Origin: CAVSJJ01 sp963771015 | GTDB lineage: Bacteria; Actinomycetota; Actinomycetes; Actinomycetales; Dermatophilaceae | Length of the DNA: 64,000 nucleotides | Direction of reading: 5' to 3' | Assembly: GCA_963771015.1 (NCBI GenBank) | Contig: CAVYRN010000005.1 | Location: forward strand, 496,001 to 560,000 | Part shown: positions 42,775 to 51,291 of the stretch, in pieces | Numbering within the stretch: the first letter of the stretch is position 1 | Layout: the number at the start of each line of letters is the position of its first letter | The notes under the pieces: generated by a model | What the model was told of the DNA's origin: nothing | Seen by the model: the letters and a program-made list of their open reading frames with translations, nothing else | Database searches by the model: none | Made by a program: the position numbers and the translations under genes

Positions 42775-43803
42775 TCAGAGCCCCGAGTAGCTGTGCTGGC
42801 CGACGAAGTACATGTTGACGATCGCGTAGTTCATGATGATGCACGCGAACCCGGCGATCGCGATCCAGGCGGCGGCCTGGCGCTTCCACCCGGCGGTCGC
42901 ACGGGCGTGGAGATAGGCGGCATAGACGACCCAGATGACGAAGGTCCAGACCTCCTTGGGGTCCCAGTTCCAGTACGACCCCCACGCCTGCCGGGCCCAG
43001 ATGGCCCCCGCGATGACGGTGAAGGTCCACAGCGGGAACGCGACGACGTGGATGCCGTACGACATCCGCTCGAGGGCGCGCGCCGCGGGCAGCCGGTCGA
43101 AGAACCGGCCATGTGGCGTCCCGTCGAACCGGGAGCGGGCCAGGTAGAGGCCGGTGAGGGCGAAGCCGACCGCGAAGAGAGCAACCGAGATGGTGGCGAC
43201 CGTGACGTGGATGACCAGCCAGTACGACCGCAACGAGGGCATGAGCTGGGCCGCCTCGGTGTACCAGACGGTCGTCCCGAGCCCGAGGGTGAGCAGGACG
43301 GGCGTGACGACGAAGACCCCGAGCCAGCGCAGGTCGCGTCGGGTGGACCAGGCGAGGAAGACGACCATGGTGAACAACGAGCCCATGATGGCGAACTCGT
43401 ACATGTTGCCCAGCGGCCACCGGCTGACCGACGCGCCGCGCAGGACCGCCCCGGCGAGCAGCAGAGCCGTGCCCAGGAAGGCCAGCGCGTGGGCCATCCC
43501 GGCCGCCTTGCGAGCCCGGCGCGTCTCGCCGCCCGAGGCCCCCGCGGCATCCGGGACCTCCGCAGCGACGGCCGCGGGCTCGGCCGTGGCGTCGGCGTGC
43601 CCGGCCTGGTCCGCAGCCGCTCCGGGCCCCCCCACGGCGACGAGCTCACGGTCGGCGTTGGTCGACCGGGCGACGTCCTTGGCGTCGGCGCGGGCCGGGA
43701 CGAGCCAGGCGAGGTACGCGGCATACCCGATCATCGCCAGGGTGAGCACGGCCATCGCCGAGTACACGGCGAGGTTGGCGTACTGCGCGAGCGTCTCGTT
43801 CAT
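42775..43803 (-). CDS. ccsB: Cytochrome c biogenesis protein CcsB (haem export/ligation)
   Basis: This 342-residue member of the CcsA/ResC haem-handling family is the partner of ResB in system II cytochrome c maturation. The tryptophan-rich haem motif is present as WGSYWNWDPKEVWTFVIWVVYAAYLHAR near residues 270-300, with further conserved histidines in the flanking helices. About eight membrane segments are seen. After the first helix there is an Ala/Glu/Asp-rich insertion of roughly 65 residues (about 45-110) that looks like a flexible cytoplasmic linker. The ATG at 43803 overlaps the resB stop by 4 bases. Confidence 0.92.
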   Translation of the reverse strand: MNETLAQYANLAVYSAMAVLTLAMIGYAAYLAWLVPARADAKDVARSTNADRELVAVGGPGAAADQAGHADATAEPAAVAAEVPDAAGASGGETRRARKAAGMAHALAFLGTALLLAGAVLRGASVSRWPLGNMYEFAIMGSLFTMVVFLAWSTRRDLRWLGVFVVTPVLLTLGLGTTVWYTEAAQLMPSLRSYWLVIHVTVATISVALFAVGFALTGLYLARSRFDGTPHGRFFDRLPAARALERMSYGIHVVAFPLWTFTVIAGAIWARQAWGSYWNWDPKEVWTFVIWVVYAAYLHARATAGWKRQAAAWIAIAGFACIIMNYAIVNMYFVGQHSYSGL

Positions 43804-45362
43804 GTGCTGAGTGCTTCCTTCACCTCGGTGAGGACGGCCGTCACGGCGTCGTCCATGCCCTCGTCGTCGTCCTTGGCCAAGCCGCCGACCGCCACTACCG
43901 TACGTCCTTCGTCGTCCGCTGCCGAGATCCGGACGAACACCCGCCTGCGCCGCACGACGAGCGAGGCGATGAGCCCGGCGAGGGCGAGCAGTGCGGAGGC
44001 GAGGGTGAGCCCCTTGCCCGGGTCGTAGCGGATCGACAGACCGGCGAACCGCTCCACGCCGTCGAAGGTGATCGACCCGCGCCCGCCCGGCAGCTCGGCG
44101 GTCTGCCCCGGCTTGAGCCACAGCCGCAGCGTGTCGGTGCCCGCCGCGTTCTTGAGCTGGGTCATCTTCGCGGTGTCGAGGGTGTAGACCGACTGCGGCC
44201 GCGAGTCGGGGAAGAGGGTCCCCTCATAGACGGTGAGCGCGAGCGCGGGGTCGAGGGCGTCGGGGAAGACCGAGGTCGGACCGTTGTCGGTGATCACGCC
44301 GGTCGGGAGGAAGAGCCCGGCGAACCCCAGCTGCTGCGGCGTGGCGCCGGGCACCTTGACCGCCCCGACGGACCGGTAGTTGTTGTCCTGGGGCAGGAAG
44401 GGCGTCGCGTCGGAGTAGACGACCGTGCCGTCGGCGTCACGGACGGTGATCTTCGGGGCGTACCCGTTGCCGAGGAGGAACACCGTCGGTCCCCCGGTCT
44501 CAAGGGGATGGTTGACCTTGATCGTCTCCGTGGCCGAGGCGGCCCCCGGCTGCGGGGTGAACGTCGTGTATGCCGTGAAGTCCCGGGGCATCCCGAACTG
44601 GCCCCGGCCGGTGACATCGCGCTCGAAGGTCGCCTCGACCTTGTCGACCTTGAGGGTGAACGGCGGGAGGTTCGAGGTGTCGACCCACGGCCCCGGGCTG
44701 AAGGTGTCGTAGCGGGACAGGGTGTCGGCGAAGGTCTTGCCGGCCGGCATGATGACGTCGCCCTTCCATCCCCACAGATGCCCGACGGCGACGCCGATGA
44801 TGACGCCGATGAGAGCGAGGTGGAAGACGAGGTTGCCCGTCTCCTTGAGGTAGCCCTTCTCCGCGCTCAGCGACGTGTCGTCGTGCGCGTGCACGCGGTA
44901 GCGCCGCGACCGGAGGACCGCGTGCGCGGCCGCGAGGGCGTCCTCGGCCGACGCCTCGACGACCTCCTCGCCGTGGGCGCCCAGCCGGTCGAGGTTCCGG
45001 GGCGCCTTCGGCGGGGCCGAGCGTATCGCCGTCCAGTGCTGGGCTGTCCGGGGCAGCACGCAGCCGACGAGGGAGACGAACAGGAGGAGGTAGACCGCGG
45101 CGAACCACGGTGAGGCGTAGACCTCGAAGAACCCGAGACGGTCGAGGATCGGGCCGGCCGTCGGATGAGCGTCGATCCAGGCGGCCGTGCGGGCGGAGTT
45201 GATCGACCGCTGGGGGAAGGTCGAGCCGGGCAGGGCGGCGACGGCGAGCAGGAGGAGGAGGAACAGCGCCGTGCGCATGCTCGTCAGCTGCCGCCACACC
45301 CACCTCAGCCAGCCCACCGGGCCGAGCCGAGGCTGGGCGATGACGCCGGAGCCGGTGCTCAC
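43800..45362 (-). CDS. resB: ResB-like cytochrome c biogenesis protein
   Basis: This 520-residue protein has the ResB layout: membrane helices near residues 32-48, 87-107 and 185-205, a large extracytoplasmic beta-rich domain of about 250 residues, and a last helix near 460. RSINSARTAAWIDAHPTAGPILDRLGFFEVYASPWFAAVYLLLFVSLVGCVLPR is the conserved family start. It presents haem and reduced apocytochrome to CcsB. The GTG at 45362 overlaps the ccdA stop. Confidence 0.92.
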   Translation of the reverse strand: MSTGSGVIAQPRLGPVGWLRWVWRQLTSMRTALFLLLLLAVAALPGSTFPQRSINSARTAAWIDAHPTAGPILDRLGFFEVYASPWFAAVYLLLFVSLVGCVLPRTAQHWTAIRSAPPKAPRNLDRLGAHGEEVVEASAEDALAAAHAVLRSRRYRVHAHDDTSLSAEKGYLKETGNLVFHLALIGVIIGVAVGHLWGWKGDVIMPAGKTFADTLSRYDTFSPGPWVDTSNLPPFTLKVDKVEATFERDVTGRGQFGMPRDFTAYTTFTPQPGAASATETIKVNHPLETGGPTVFLLGNGYAPKITVRDADGTVVYSDATPFLPQDNNYRSVGAVKVPGATPQQLGFAGLFLPTGVITDNGPTSVFPDALDPALALTVYEGTLFPDSRPQSVYTLDTAKMTQLKNAAGTDTLRLWLKPGQTAELPGGRGSITFDGVERFAGLSIRYDPGKGLTLASALLALAGLIASLVVRRRRVFVRISAADDEGRTVVAVGGLAKDDDEGMDDAVTAVLTEVKEALST

Positions 45363-46147
45363 AGGACCACCTGGAAGCCGCCGATGAGCTCGGCCTGGAG
45401 CCACCTGTTGATGCCCTCCCACCACCCGGTGACGAGAAGGACGCCGATGACGAGGAGCAGCCCGCCCCCGAAGAGCTGGATGCCGCGGGTATGCCGCCGC
45501 AGCCAGCCCGAGACCCGGCCGGCCCGCTCGAGCCCCGCAGCGACCAGGAGGAAGGGCAGCCCGAGCCCGAGGCAGTAGGCCGAGGCGAGGATGACGGCGC
45601 GGGTCACACTCGGGTCGACCGAGCTGGCCGAGATGGTGAGGACGGCGGCGAGGGTCGGCCCGGTGCAGGGGGCCCAGCCGAGCCCGAACACGGCGCCGAG
45701 GAGGGGGGCGCCGACGAGCCCGGCCCGCGGTCGCCACCGAATGCCGACCTCACGCTGGGTCCACGCGCCGCCGACGCCGAGGAAGACGAGCGCGAGCGCG
45801 ATGACGAGCACCCCGCCCACTCGCATGAGCAGCACCCGGTACTCGACGAGGGCGCGCCCGACGGAGGTGATGAAGATCGAGCCGAGGATGAAGACGACGC
45901 TGAACCCGGCGACGAAGAGGAACGCACCGAGGACGGTGCGCGAGCGCCGACCCCGGCCGGGACCGCCGTCGGACAGGCCCGTGACGTAGCCGAGGAACCC
46001 GGGCACGAGCGGGAGGACGCAGGGGCTGGCGAAGGAGACGAGCCCGGCGAGCAGGGCGACGGCCACGGCGAGGGGCAGGGCGCCCGAGGCGATGGTGTCG
46101 GAGACGCCGGAGCCGAGCACGGCGCCGACGGCGGCGGGGGCGCTCAC
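45359..46147 (-). CDS. ccdA: CcdA-type thiol-disulphide transporter
   Basis: This 262-residue DsbD/CcdA-family protein has six membrane helices. The two reactive cysteines are in VSFASPCVLPLVPGFLGYVTGL near residue 40 and GLGWAPCTGPTLAAVL near residue 155. It carries reducing power across the membrane to the TlpA-like lipoprotein encoded directly upstream, so that apocytochrome cysteines stay reduced. The GTG at 46147 overlaps the preceding gene by 4 bases. Confidence 0.93.
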   Translation of the reverse strand: MSAPAAVGAVLGSGVSDTIASGALPLAVAVALLAGLVSFASPCVLPLVPGFLGYVTGLSDGGPGRGRRSRTVLGAFLFVAGFSVVFILGSIFITSVGRALVEYRVLLMRVGGVLVIALALVFLGVGGAWTQREVGIRWRPRAGLVGAPLLGAVFGLGWAPCTGPTLAAVLTISASSVDPSVTRAVILASAYCLGLGLPFLLVAAGLERAGRVSGWLRRHTRGIQLFGGGLLLVIGVLLVTGWWEGINRWLQAELIGGFQVVL

Positions 46148-46752
46148 GGACCGGTGATCGTGTCGTCGATGAGGCCGGTCAGCGTCGACGTGTTCACCGT
46201 GCCGCTGATCCGTCCGGCGATCCGGCCCTCGGTGTCGAGGACGAGCGTCGTCGGGATCGTTGGCGCCTTGCCCTGGAGCGCGAGGATGAGCACCCCGGAC
46301 TCGTCGGTCAGGCTGGGGTAGGTGACGTCCTGGCTCTTGAGGAACGCCGACCCTCTGGCCGCGTCCTCGCGGTAGTCGATGCCGATGAAGTGGACGTCCT
46401 TCTTCTCGTGCTGGACCTGGTCCCAGACCTTCTGCAGGTCGCCGATCTCGGCGACGCAGGGCGGGCACCAGGATCCCCACACGTTGATGACGACGACGGA
46501 CCCGCGCTGGTCCGCGGTGGACCACGTCCCGCCGCCGAGGAGGTCGCCGGCGAGGTCGACGGGCTCCCCACGGTCGGCCGCAGGGATCTGCTCGACCGTG
46601 CCGTCGCCGGACAGGTAGCCCTTCTGGTCGCCCGCCTTGGCCTGGGCGGCCACCGAGTTGGGGTCCTGGGAGCAGCCGGCCAGGACCACACCGGAGGCGG
46701 CGAGCACGGCAGCAGCGAGCACGGCGGCATACCGCCTCGGGCGAACGGTCAC
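46144..46752 (-). CDS. TlpA/ResA-like thiol-disulphide lipoprotein
   Basis: This 202-residue lipoprotein has signal peptide and lipobox VLAGC with the lipidated Cys at residue 27. The thioredoxin fold carries the active site WCPPC (Cys 96 and 99) in VVVINVWGSWCPPCVAEIGDL and the cis-proline region PTIPTTLVLDTEGRI. It probably reduces CXXCH motifs in apocytochromes c, with electrons from CcdA. The GTG at 46752 overlaps the histidine phosphatase stop. ResA is the functional analogue in Bacillus. Confidence 0.9.
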   Translation of the reverse strand: MTVRPRRYAAVLAAAVLAASGVVLAGCSQDPNSVAAQAKAGDQKGYLSGDGTVEQIPAADRGEPVDLAGDLLGGGTWSTADQRGSVVVINVWGSWCPPCVAEIGDLQKVWDQVQHEKKDVHFIGIDYREDAARGSAFLKSQDVTYPSLTDESGVLILALQGKAPTIPTTLVLDTEGRIAGRISGTVNTSTLTGLIDDTITGP

Positions 46753-47417
46753 GCGCCCGCCCCCGGCTGGGCGAGGGCGACGAGCGGCGCCGCGGGCTCG
46801 CTGTACGAGATGGACAGCAGGTCCTCACCCACGTAGGTGAACGACGTCAGCGAGGCGAGCGAGCACTCCCGGTGCGCCGGGTTGTGGAGGAAGCGCCGCC
46901 CCTCGACGAACAGCCGGTAGACCCAGATCGGCGCCTGGTGGGAGACGATGACGGCCTCGTGGCCCTCCGCGCGGCGGCGGGCGTCGGCGACGGCGGCAGC
47001 CACCCGGGCCGCCAGGTCCACGTAGGGCTCCCCCCAGGACGGCTTGGCCGGGTTGAGCATCTTCGAGTAGAGCCTGGGATGGCGGAGCAGGCCCTTGCCG
47101 CCGGCGACGGCCAGGCCCTCGAACTCGCTCCACGCCTCGATGACCCTCTCGTCGGTCTCGATGGGCAGGTCGTGCCGCGCGGCGACCGGCGCTGCCGTCT
47201 CCTGGGCCCGTTGGAGGGGGCTGGCGATGACGAGGGTGAGGTCGTGGTCGGCGAGGTGGTCGGCGGCCATCGTCGCCATCCTGGCGCCGAGCTCGGAGAG
47301 CCGGAAGCGCTCCAGCCTGCCGTAGAGGATGCGCTCGGGGTTGTGGACCTCCCCGTGCCGGAGCAGGTGCACGACGGTGCGCGGCGCCTCGTCCTCACGC
47401 TGGTCCGGGGTCGTCAT
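46749..47417 (-). CDS. Histidine phosphatase (phosphoglycerate mutase-like)
   Basis: This 222-residue phosphohistidine enzyme has the catalytic RHG in VVHLLRHGEVHNP near residue 20, an Arg in IASPLQRAQETA, and the second His in AVIVSHQAPIWVYR near residue 155. Substrate is unknown; small-molecule phosphates are typical. ATG 47417 is preceded by CACAAT seven bases upstream (leaderless-type), while ATG 47426 would add three residues. It heads the operon leading into the cytochrome c maturation genes. Confidence 0.8.
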   Translation of the reverse strand: MTTPDQREDEAPRTVVHLLRHGEVHNPERILYGRLERFRLSELGARMATMAADHLADHDLTLVIASPLQRAQETAAPVAARHDLPIETDERVIEAWSEFEGLAVAGGKGLLRHPRLYSKMLNPAKPSWGEPYVDLAARVAAAVADARRRAEGHEAVIVSHQAPIWVYRLFVEGRRFLHNPAHRECSLASLTSFTYVGEDLLSISYSEPAAPLVALAQPGAGA

Positions 47418-47483
47418 GGCCCGCATTGTGGCAAACGAACCCGTGGACGGCGCCGCCCGGTCCCGCCCGTGGTCATCGCGGCG

Positions 47484-48806
47484 TCACTCGGCGCCGGACG
47501 CCGCGGCGGCCGCGGCCGCCGGCAGCGCGGCCAGGACGTGGGCGAGGGCCGCCTCGTCATGGGCCCCGCTGACGAACCAGGCCTCGAACGCGCTCGGTGG
47601 CAGGTAGACCCCGCGGCTCAGCATCGCGTGGAAGAAGCGCGCGTATGCCGCCGTGTCCTGGTCCCGGGCGTCGTCGTAGGTCCGTACCTCACCCTCGCGG
47701 AAGAAGACCGAGAACATCGAGCCGGCCCACTGGATGCGGTGCGGCACCCCGGCCCGGGTCAGCTCGGTGCTCGCCGCGCCGGCGATGGTACGGGCCGCGA
47801 CGTCGAGCCGGGCGTAGAGGTCGTCATCGCAGCCGTGCAGCGTGGCCAGACCGGCGGCGGTGGCGACCGGGTTCCCCGAGAGGGTGCCGGCCTGGTAGAC
47901 CGGCCCCTCGGGCGCGAGGAGGGCCATGACGTCGGCCCGGCCCCCGAAGGCCGCGGCCGGGAAGCCGCCGCCCATGACCTTGCCGAACGTGAACAGGTCC
48001 GCTGCGCCGGCGGCGTAGGGGCCTTCGACGCCGTACCAGCCGGCTCGGCTGCACCGGAACCCCGTCATCACCTCGTCGGAGACGAGCAGCGCTCCGTGCT
48101 TGGCGGTGATCCGGCGCAGGCCCTCGGTGAAGCCCGGCGCCGGCGGGACGACCCCCATGTTCCCCGCGGCCGCCTCGGTGATGACGGCGGCGATCTCGCT
48201 GCCCCGCTCGACGAACGCGGCCTCGACCGCGTCGAGGTCGTTGTAGGGCAGGACGATCGTCTCGGCGGCCATCTCCTTCGGGACACCCGCCGAGTCGGGC
48301 AGCGCGAGGGTGGCGACGCCGGAGCCGGCCGAGGCGAGCAGCGAGTCGACGTGGCCGTGGTAGCACCCGGCGAACTTGACGATGAGGCTGCGGCCGGTGA
48401 ACCCACGCGCCAGGCGGATCGCGCTCATCGTGGCCTCGGTCCCGCTCGAGACGAGCCGGACCTGGTCGACGGGGTCGACGCGGGCCACGATCTCCTCGGC
48501 CAGAGCCACCTCGTTCTCGCTCGGGGTCCCGAACGAGAAGCCGTTGGCGATCGTCTCGGTCACCGCGGCGAGGACGCGCGGGTCGGCGTGGCCGAGGATC
48601 ATCGGCCCCCAGCTGCCGATGAGGTCGACGTAGCGGCGCCCGTCGACGTCGGTGAGCCAGGCGCCCGACCCGCTCGCCATGAACCGCGGGGTGCCGCCGA
48701 CGGCGCGGAAGGCCCGCACCGGCGAGTTGACCCCGCCCGGCGTCACCACACGCGCGCGGTCGAGGAGGGCGTCGGAGGCGGGGGCGTCAGCCGGGTATGC
48801 CGTCAT
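47484..48806 (-). CDS. hemL: Glutamate-1-semialdehyde 2,1-aminomutase
   Basis: This 440-residue PLP enzyme converts glutamate-1-semialdehyde to 5-aminolevulinate, the step after HemA. GGVNSPVRAFRAVGG lies near the N-terminus, VRLVSSGTEATMSAIRLARG near residue 115, and the PLP-binding lysine in LFTFGKVMGGGFPAAAFGG near residue 271. AACAAT-N6-ATG precedes the start, suggesting a leaderless promoter. It is separated from hemBDCA-rex by the marR/yceI pair but lies in the same orientation. Confidence 0.94.
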   Translation of the reverse strand: MTAYPADAPASDALLDRARVVTPGGVNSPVRAFRAVGGTPRFMASGSGAWLTDVDGRRYVDLIGSWGPMILGHADPRVLAAVTETIANGFSFGTPSENEVALAEEIVARVDPVDQVRLVSSGTEATMSAIRLARGFTGRSLIVKFAGCYHGHVDSLLASAGSGVATLALPDSAGVPKEMAAETIVLPYNDLDAVEAAFVERGSEIAAVITEAAAGNMGVVPPAPGFTEGLRRITAKHGALLVSDEVMTGFRCSRAGWYGVEGPYAAGAADLFTFGKVMGGGFPAAAFGGRADVMALLAPEGPVYQAGTLSGNPVATAAGLATLHGCDDDLYARLDVAARTIAGAASTELTRAGVPHRIQWAGSMFSVFFREGEVRTYDDARDQDTAAYARFFHAMLSRGVYLPPSAFEAWFVSGAHDEAALAHVLAALPAAAAAAASGAE

Positions 48807-48864
48807 GCCGCCATTGTTCCCACCCCGAGGGGGGAGGGTTTGGGCAGGGTCGGTGGCGGGTGTC

Positions 48865-49359
48865 TCAGTCGACCGGGGCCACCGCCGCCGGGCCCCGCTC
48901 GAGGATCCCGTCCCGCACGCACTGCATCGTCTCGCCGAGGCAGTCGAACTGCTGAGGGCTGACAAGGTCGAGCAGGTTGCGCCGCACGCTCTCGACGTGG
49001 ATCTTGGCCATCTCGATGATCTCGTCCCACCCCTGCGCGGTGAGCACGAGGATGACGCCTCGACCGTCCTCTGGGGCGGGCTCGCGACAGACCCAGCCCC
49101 GCCGCTCGAGGCGGTTGGCGGTGTGCGTCACCCGGCTGCGGGACTGGACGATGAGCTCCGCGAGCGCCGACATCCGCATCCGCCCGCCGGGCTGCTCGGA
49201 GAGCATCGACAGCAGCTCGTACTCGGAGAGGCTGATGTCGTAGGCCTGCAGGTCACGGTCGAGGGCGACGTCGAGCTCGCGCACACCACGCAGGTAGGCG
49301 CGCCAGCCCCATTGTTCGTCCTCGGTGAGCCAGCGCGGCTCGACCGGTTGTGCGCCCAT
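48865..49359 (-). CDS. MarR-family transcriptional regulator
   Basis: This 164-residue winged-helix repressor-type protein has the MarR wing signature in RMRMSALAELIVQSRSRVTHTANRLERRGWVCREPAPEDGRGVILVLTAQG near residues 60-110. It is divergent from yceI, with a TTGA-N4-TCAA palindrome in the shared 193-bp gap. It probably controls yceI and itself in response to an unidentified ligand or oxidant. AAGGA precedes the ATG. Confidence 0.88.
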   Translation of the reverse strand: MGAQPVEPRWLTEDEQWGWRAYLRGVRELDVALDRDLQAYDISLSEYELLSMLSEQPGGRMRMSALAELIVQSRSRVTHTANRLERRGWVCREPAPEDGRGVILVLTAQGWDEIIEMAKIHVESVRRNLLDLVSPQQFDCLGETMQCVRDGILERGPAAVAPVD

Positions 49360-49473
49360 GTCGACATCCTTCCACGGCCAAGGCTTCGTTCACCGAGGAC
49401 GGGGCGGGCGTCACACGAGACGTGACGAACACCGCAGGCCCCGGGAATAGGGCCGGACGCCCCCCGGTTGTCG

Positions 49474-49485
49474 TTGAAGTATCAA
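49474..49485. promoter_or_regulatory. Putative MarR operator
   Basis: TTGAAGTATCAA in the marR-yceI intergenic region has the TTGA-N4-TCAA form common for MarR-family operators. It lies about 70 bp upstream of the yceI start and in a locally AT-richer patch of otherwise GC-rich sequence. Confidence 0.55.
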
Positions 49486-49552
49486 TCATCGCCCCAGTCC
49501 CTGTCAGCGTCGACACTCCAGGCTGCGGCATACCCAGACCCAGGAGTCCCTC

Positions 49553-50104
49553 ATGAGCGCCACCGACACGTCAACCACCCTGTCCGCCCTCACCCCCGGC
49601 CGCTGGGCCATCGACCCGGCCCACACCGAGGTCGGGTTCGTCGCCCGCCACCTCATGGTGAGCAAGGTGCGCGGCCACTTCACCGGTGTCACCGGCACCG
49701 TCGTCGTCGCGGACCACCTCGCCGCCTCGACCGCCGAGGTCACCATCGATGTCGCCTCCGTCGACACCGGCAGCGCCGACCGCGACACCCACCTGCGCAG
49801 CGCCGACTTCTTCGACGCCGAGAACCACCCGGAGATGACCTTCCGCTCGACCTCCTTCGACGGCGAGACCCTCGTCGGCGACCTCACCATCAAGGGCGTC
49901 ACCAAGCCGGTCACGCTCGACATCGAGTTCAACGGCCTCGCCACCGACCCGTGGGGGAACACGAAGGCCGGCTTCGAGGGGACGACGACCGTCAACCGCA
50001 AGGACTGGGGCCTGGAGTGGAACGTCGCGCTCGAGGGTGGCGGCGTCCTCGTCAGCGAGAAGGTCACCCTCTCCCTCGACGTGCAGCTCCTCAGGCAGGC
50101 CTGA
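49553..50104 (+). CDS. YceI-family isoprenoid-binding-type protein
   Basis: This 183-residue YceI-domain protein contains RWAIDPAHTEVGFVARHLMVSKVRGHF, SADFFDAENHPEMTFRSTSF and GDLTIKGVTKPVTLDIEF, the defining stretches of this lipocalin-like family. Members bind polyprenyl or fatty-acyl ligands. No signal peptide is seen, so it is likely cytosolic here. Given the quinone genes nearby a polyprenoid ligand is tempting but unproven. Expression is probably under the divergent MarR regulator. Confidence 0.9.
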   Translation: MSATDTSTTLSALTPGRWAIDPAHTEVGFVARHLMVSKVRGHFTGVTGTVVVADHLAASTAEVTIDVASVDTGSADRDTHLRSADFFDAENHPEMTFRSTSFDGETLVGDLTIKGVTKPVTLDIEFNGLATDPWGNTKAGFEGTTTVNRKDWGLEWNVALEGGGVLVSEKVTLSLDVQLLRQA

Positions 50105-50184
50105 CGCCCTCTCGGCCGGACCCGGCCGGACCCGGGCGCACCCGGCCGTCCAGGGGTGGCGTCGCCGCGGAGGCGCCGATGGCA

Positions 50185-50220
50185 GCGCGCCAGGTGTCGC
50201 GATCGCGACACCTGGCGCGC
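50185..50220. terminator. Perfect 36-bp palindrome between convergent genes
   Basis: A 16-base arm starting GCGCGCCAGG and its exact complement flank the central GATC, without a single mismatch. It lies in the 155-bp gap between yceI (+) and hemB (-). A bidirectional terminator is the simplest reading. However, the virtual absence of a loop and of T-tracts on either side is unusual, so a protein-binding or cruciform site is also possible. Confidence 0.55.
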
Positions 50221-50259
50221 CCTCATCCGCGTCGACGGCGTCATGGCTGCGCGGTGATG

Positions 50260-51291
50260 TCAGAGCAGCGCGGCGGCCTCGAGCGCGTAGTACGTGAGGA
50301 TGATCCGAGCCCCGGCCCGGCGGATGTGCACCAGCGACTCCATCATCACCCGGTCGCGCTCGATCCAGCCGCGCTCGGCCGCGGCCTCGATCTGGGAGTA
50401 CTCGCCCGAGATCTGGTAGGCCGCGACGGGCACGGGCGACATGGCCGCGGCGGCCGCGACGATGTCGAGATGTGGCTGGGCGGGCTTGACCATGACGATG
50501 TCGGCGCCCTCGGCGATGTCGAGCTCGAGCTCGCGCAGCGCCTCGACGGCGTTCGGCGGGTCCTGCTGGTAGGTGGCCCGGTCCCCGACGAGGGAGGACT
50601 GCACCGCCTCGCGGAACGGGCCGTACAGACCCGAGGTGTACTTCGCCGCATAGGCGAGCAGGATCGTGTCGGCGAACCCGGCCTCGTCGAGGGCCCGCCG
50701 GACGAACCCCACCTGGCCGTCCATCATCCCGGACAGCCCGAGGACATGGGCCCCGGCACGGGCCTGGGCGAGCGCCATCGCGGCATACCTCTCGAGCGTG
50801 GCGTCGTTGTCGACGACCACGCTGCCCGGCTCTGCGCCCTCCCGCAGCACCCCGCAGTGTCCGTGGTCGGTGAACTCGTCGAGGCACAGGTCGGCCATGA
50901 CGACGAGATCGTCACCGACCGCCTCGACAACCGCGGCGATGGCGACGTTGAGGATGCCGTTCGGGTCGTCGGCGCCGCAGCCGGTCGCGTCCTTGCGCTG
51001 CGGGACACCGAACAGCATGACGCCGCCGAGCCCGGCCGCGACGCAGCGCCGCGCCTCGGCGACGAGGGTCTCGACGGTGTGCTGGACGATGCCCGGCATC
51101 GCCGTGATCGGCACCGGCTCGGTGATGCCCTCGCGAACGAACACCGGCAGGACGAGCTCGGCCGGGTGCAGCCGGGTCTCGGCGACCATCCGGCGCACGG
51201 CGGCGCTCTGCCGCAACCGTCGCGGACGGGACACCGGGAAGCCGGGCGAGGGCGCCCGCCCGAGGCCACCGGCCCCGGCGAGCCCTTCCAT
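50260..51291 (-). CDS. hemB: Porphobilinogen synthase
   Basis: This 343-residue enzyme condenses two 5-aminolevulinate molecules. The Schiff-base lysines are in AYAAKYTSGLYGPFREA near residue 210 and DIVMVKPAQPHLDIV near residue 263. The metal-site region is VMADLCLDEFTDHGHCGVL near residues 120-138, with Asp/Cys content intermediate between Zn- and Mg-type enzymes. ATG 51291 shares a base with the hemD stop. It is the last gene of the rex-hemA-hemC-hemD-hemB operon. Confidence 0.95.
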   Translation of the reverse strand: MEGLAGAGGLGRAPSPGFPVSRPRRLRQSAAVRRMVAETRLHPAELVLPVFVREGITEPVPITAMPGIVQHTVETLVAEARRCVAAGLGGVMLFGVPQRKDATGCGADDPNGILNVAIAAVVEAVGDDLVVMADLCLDEFTDHGHCGVLREGAEPGSVVVDNDATLERYAAMALAQARAGAHVLGLSGMMDGQVGFVRRALDEAGFADTILLAYAAKYTSGLYGPFREAVQSSLVGDRATYQQDPPNAVEALRELELDIAEGADIVMVKPAQPHLDIVAAAAAMSPVPVAAYQISGEYSQIEAAAERGWIERDRVMMESLVHIRRAGARIILTYYALEAAALL

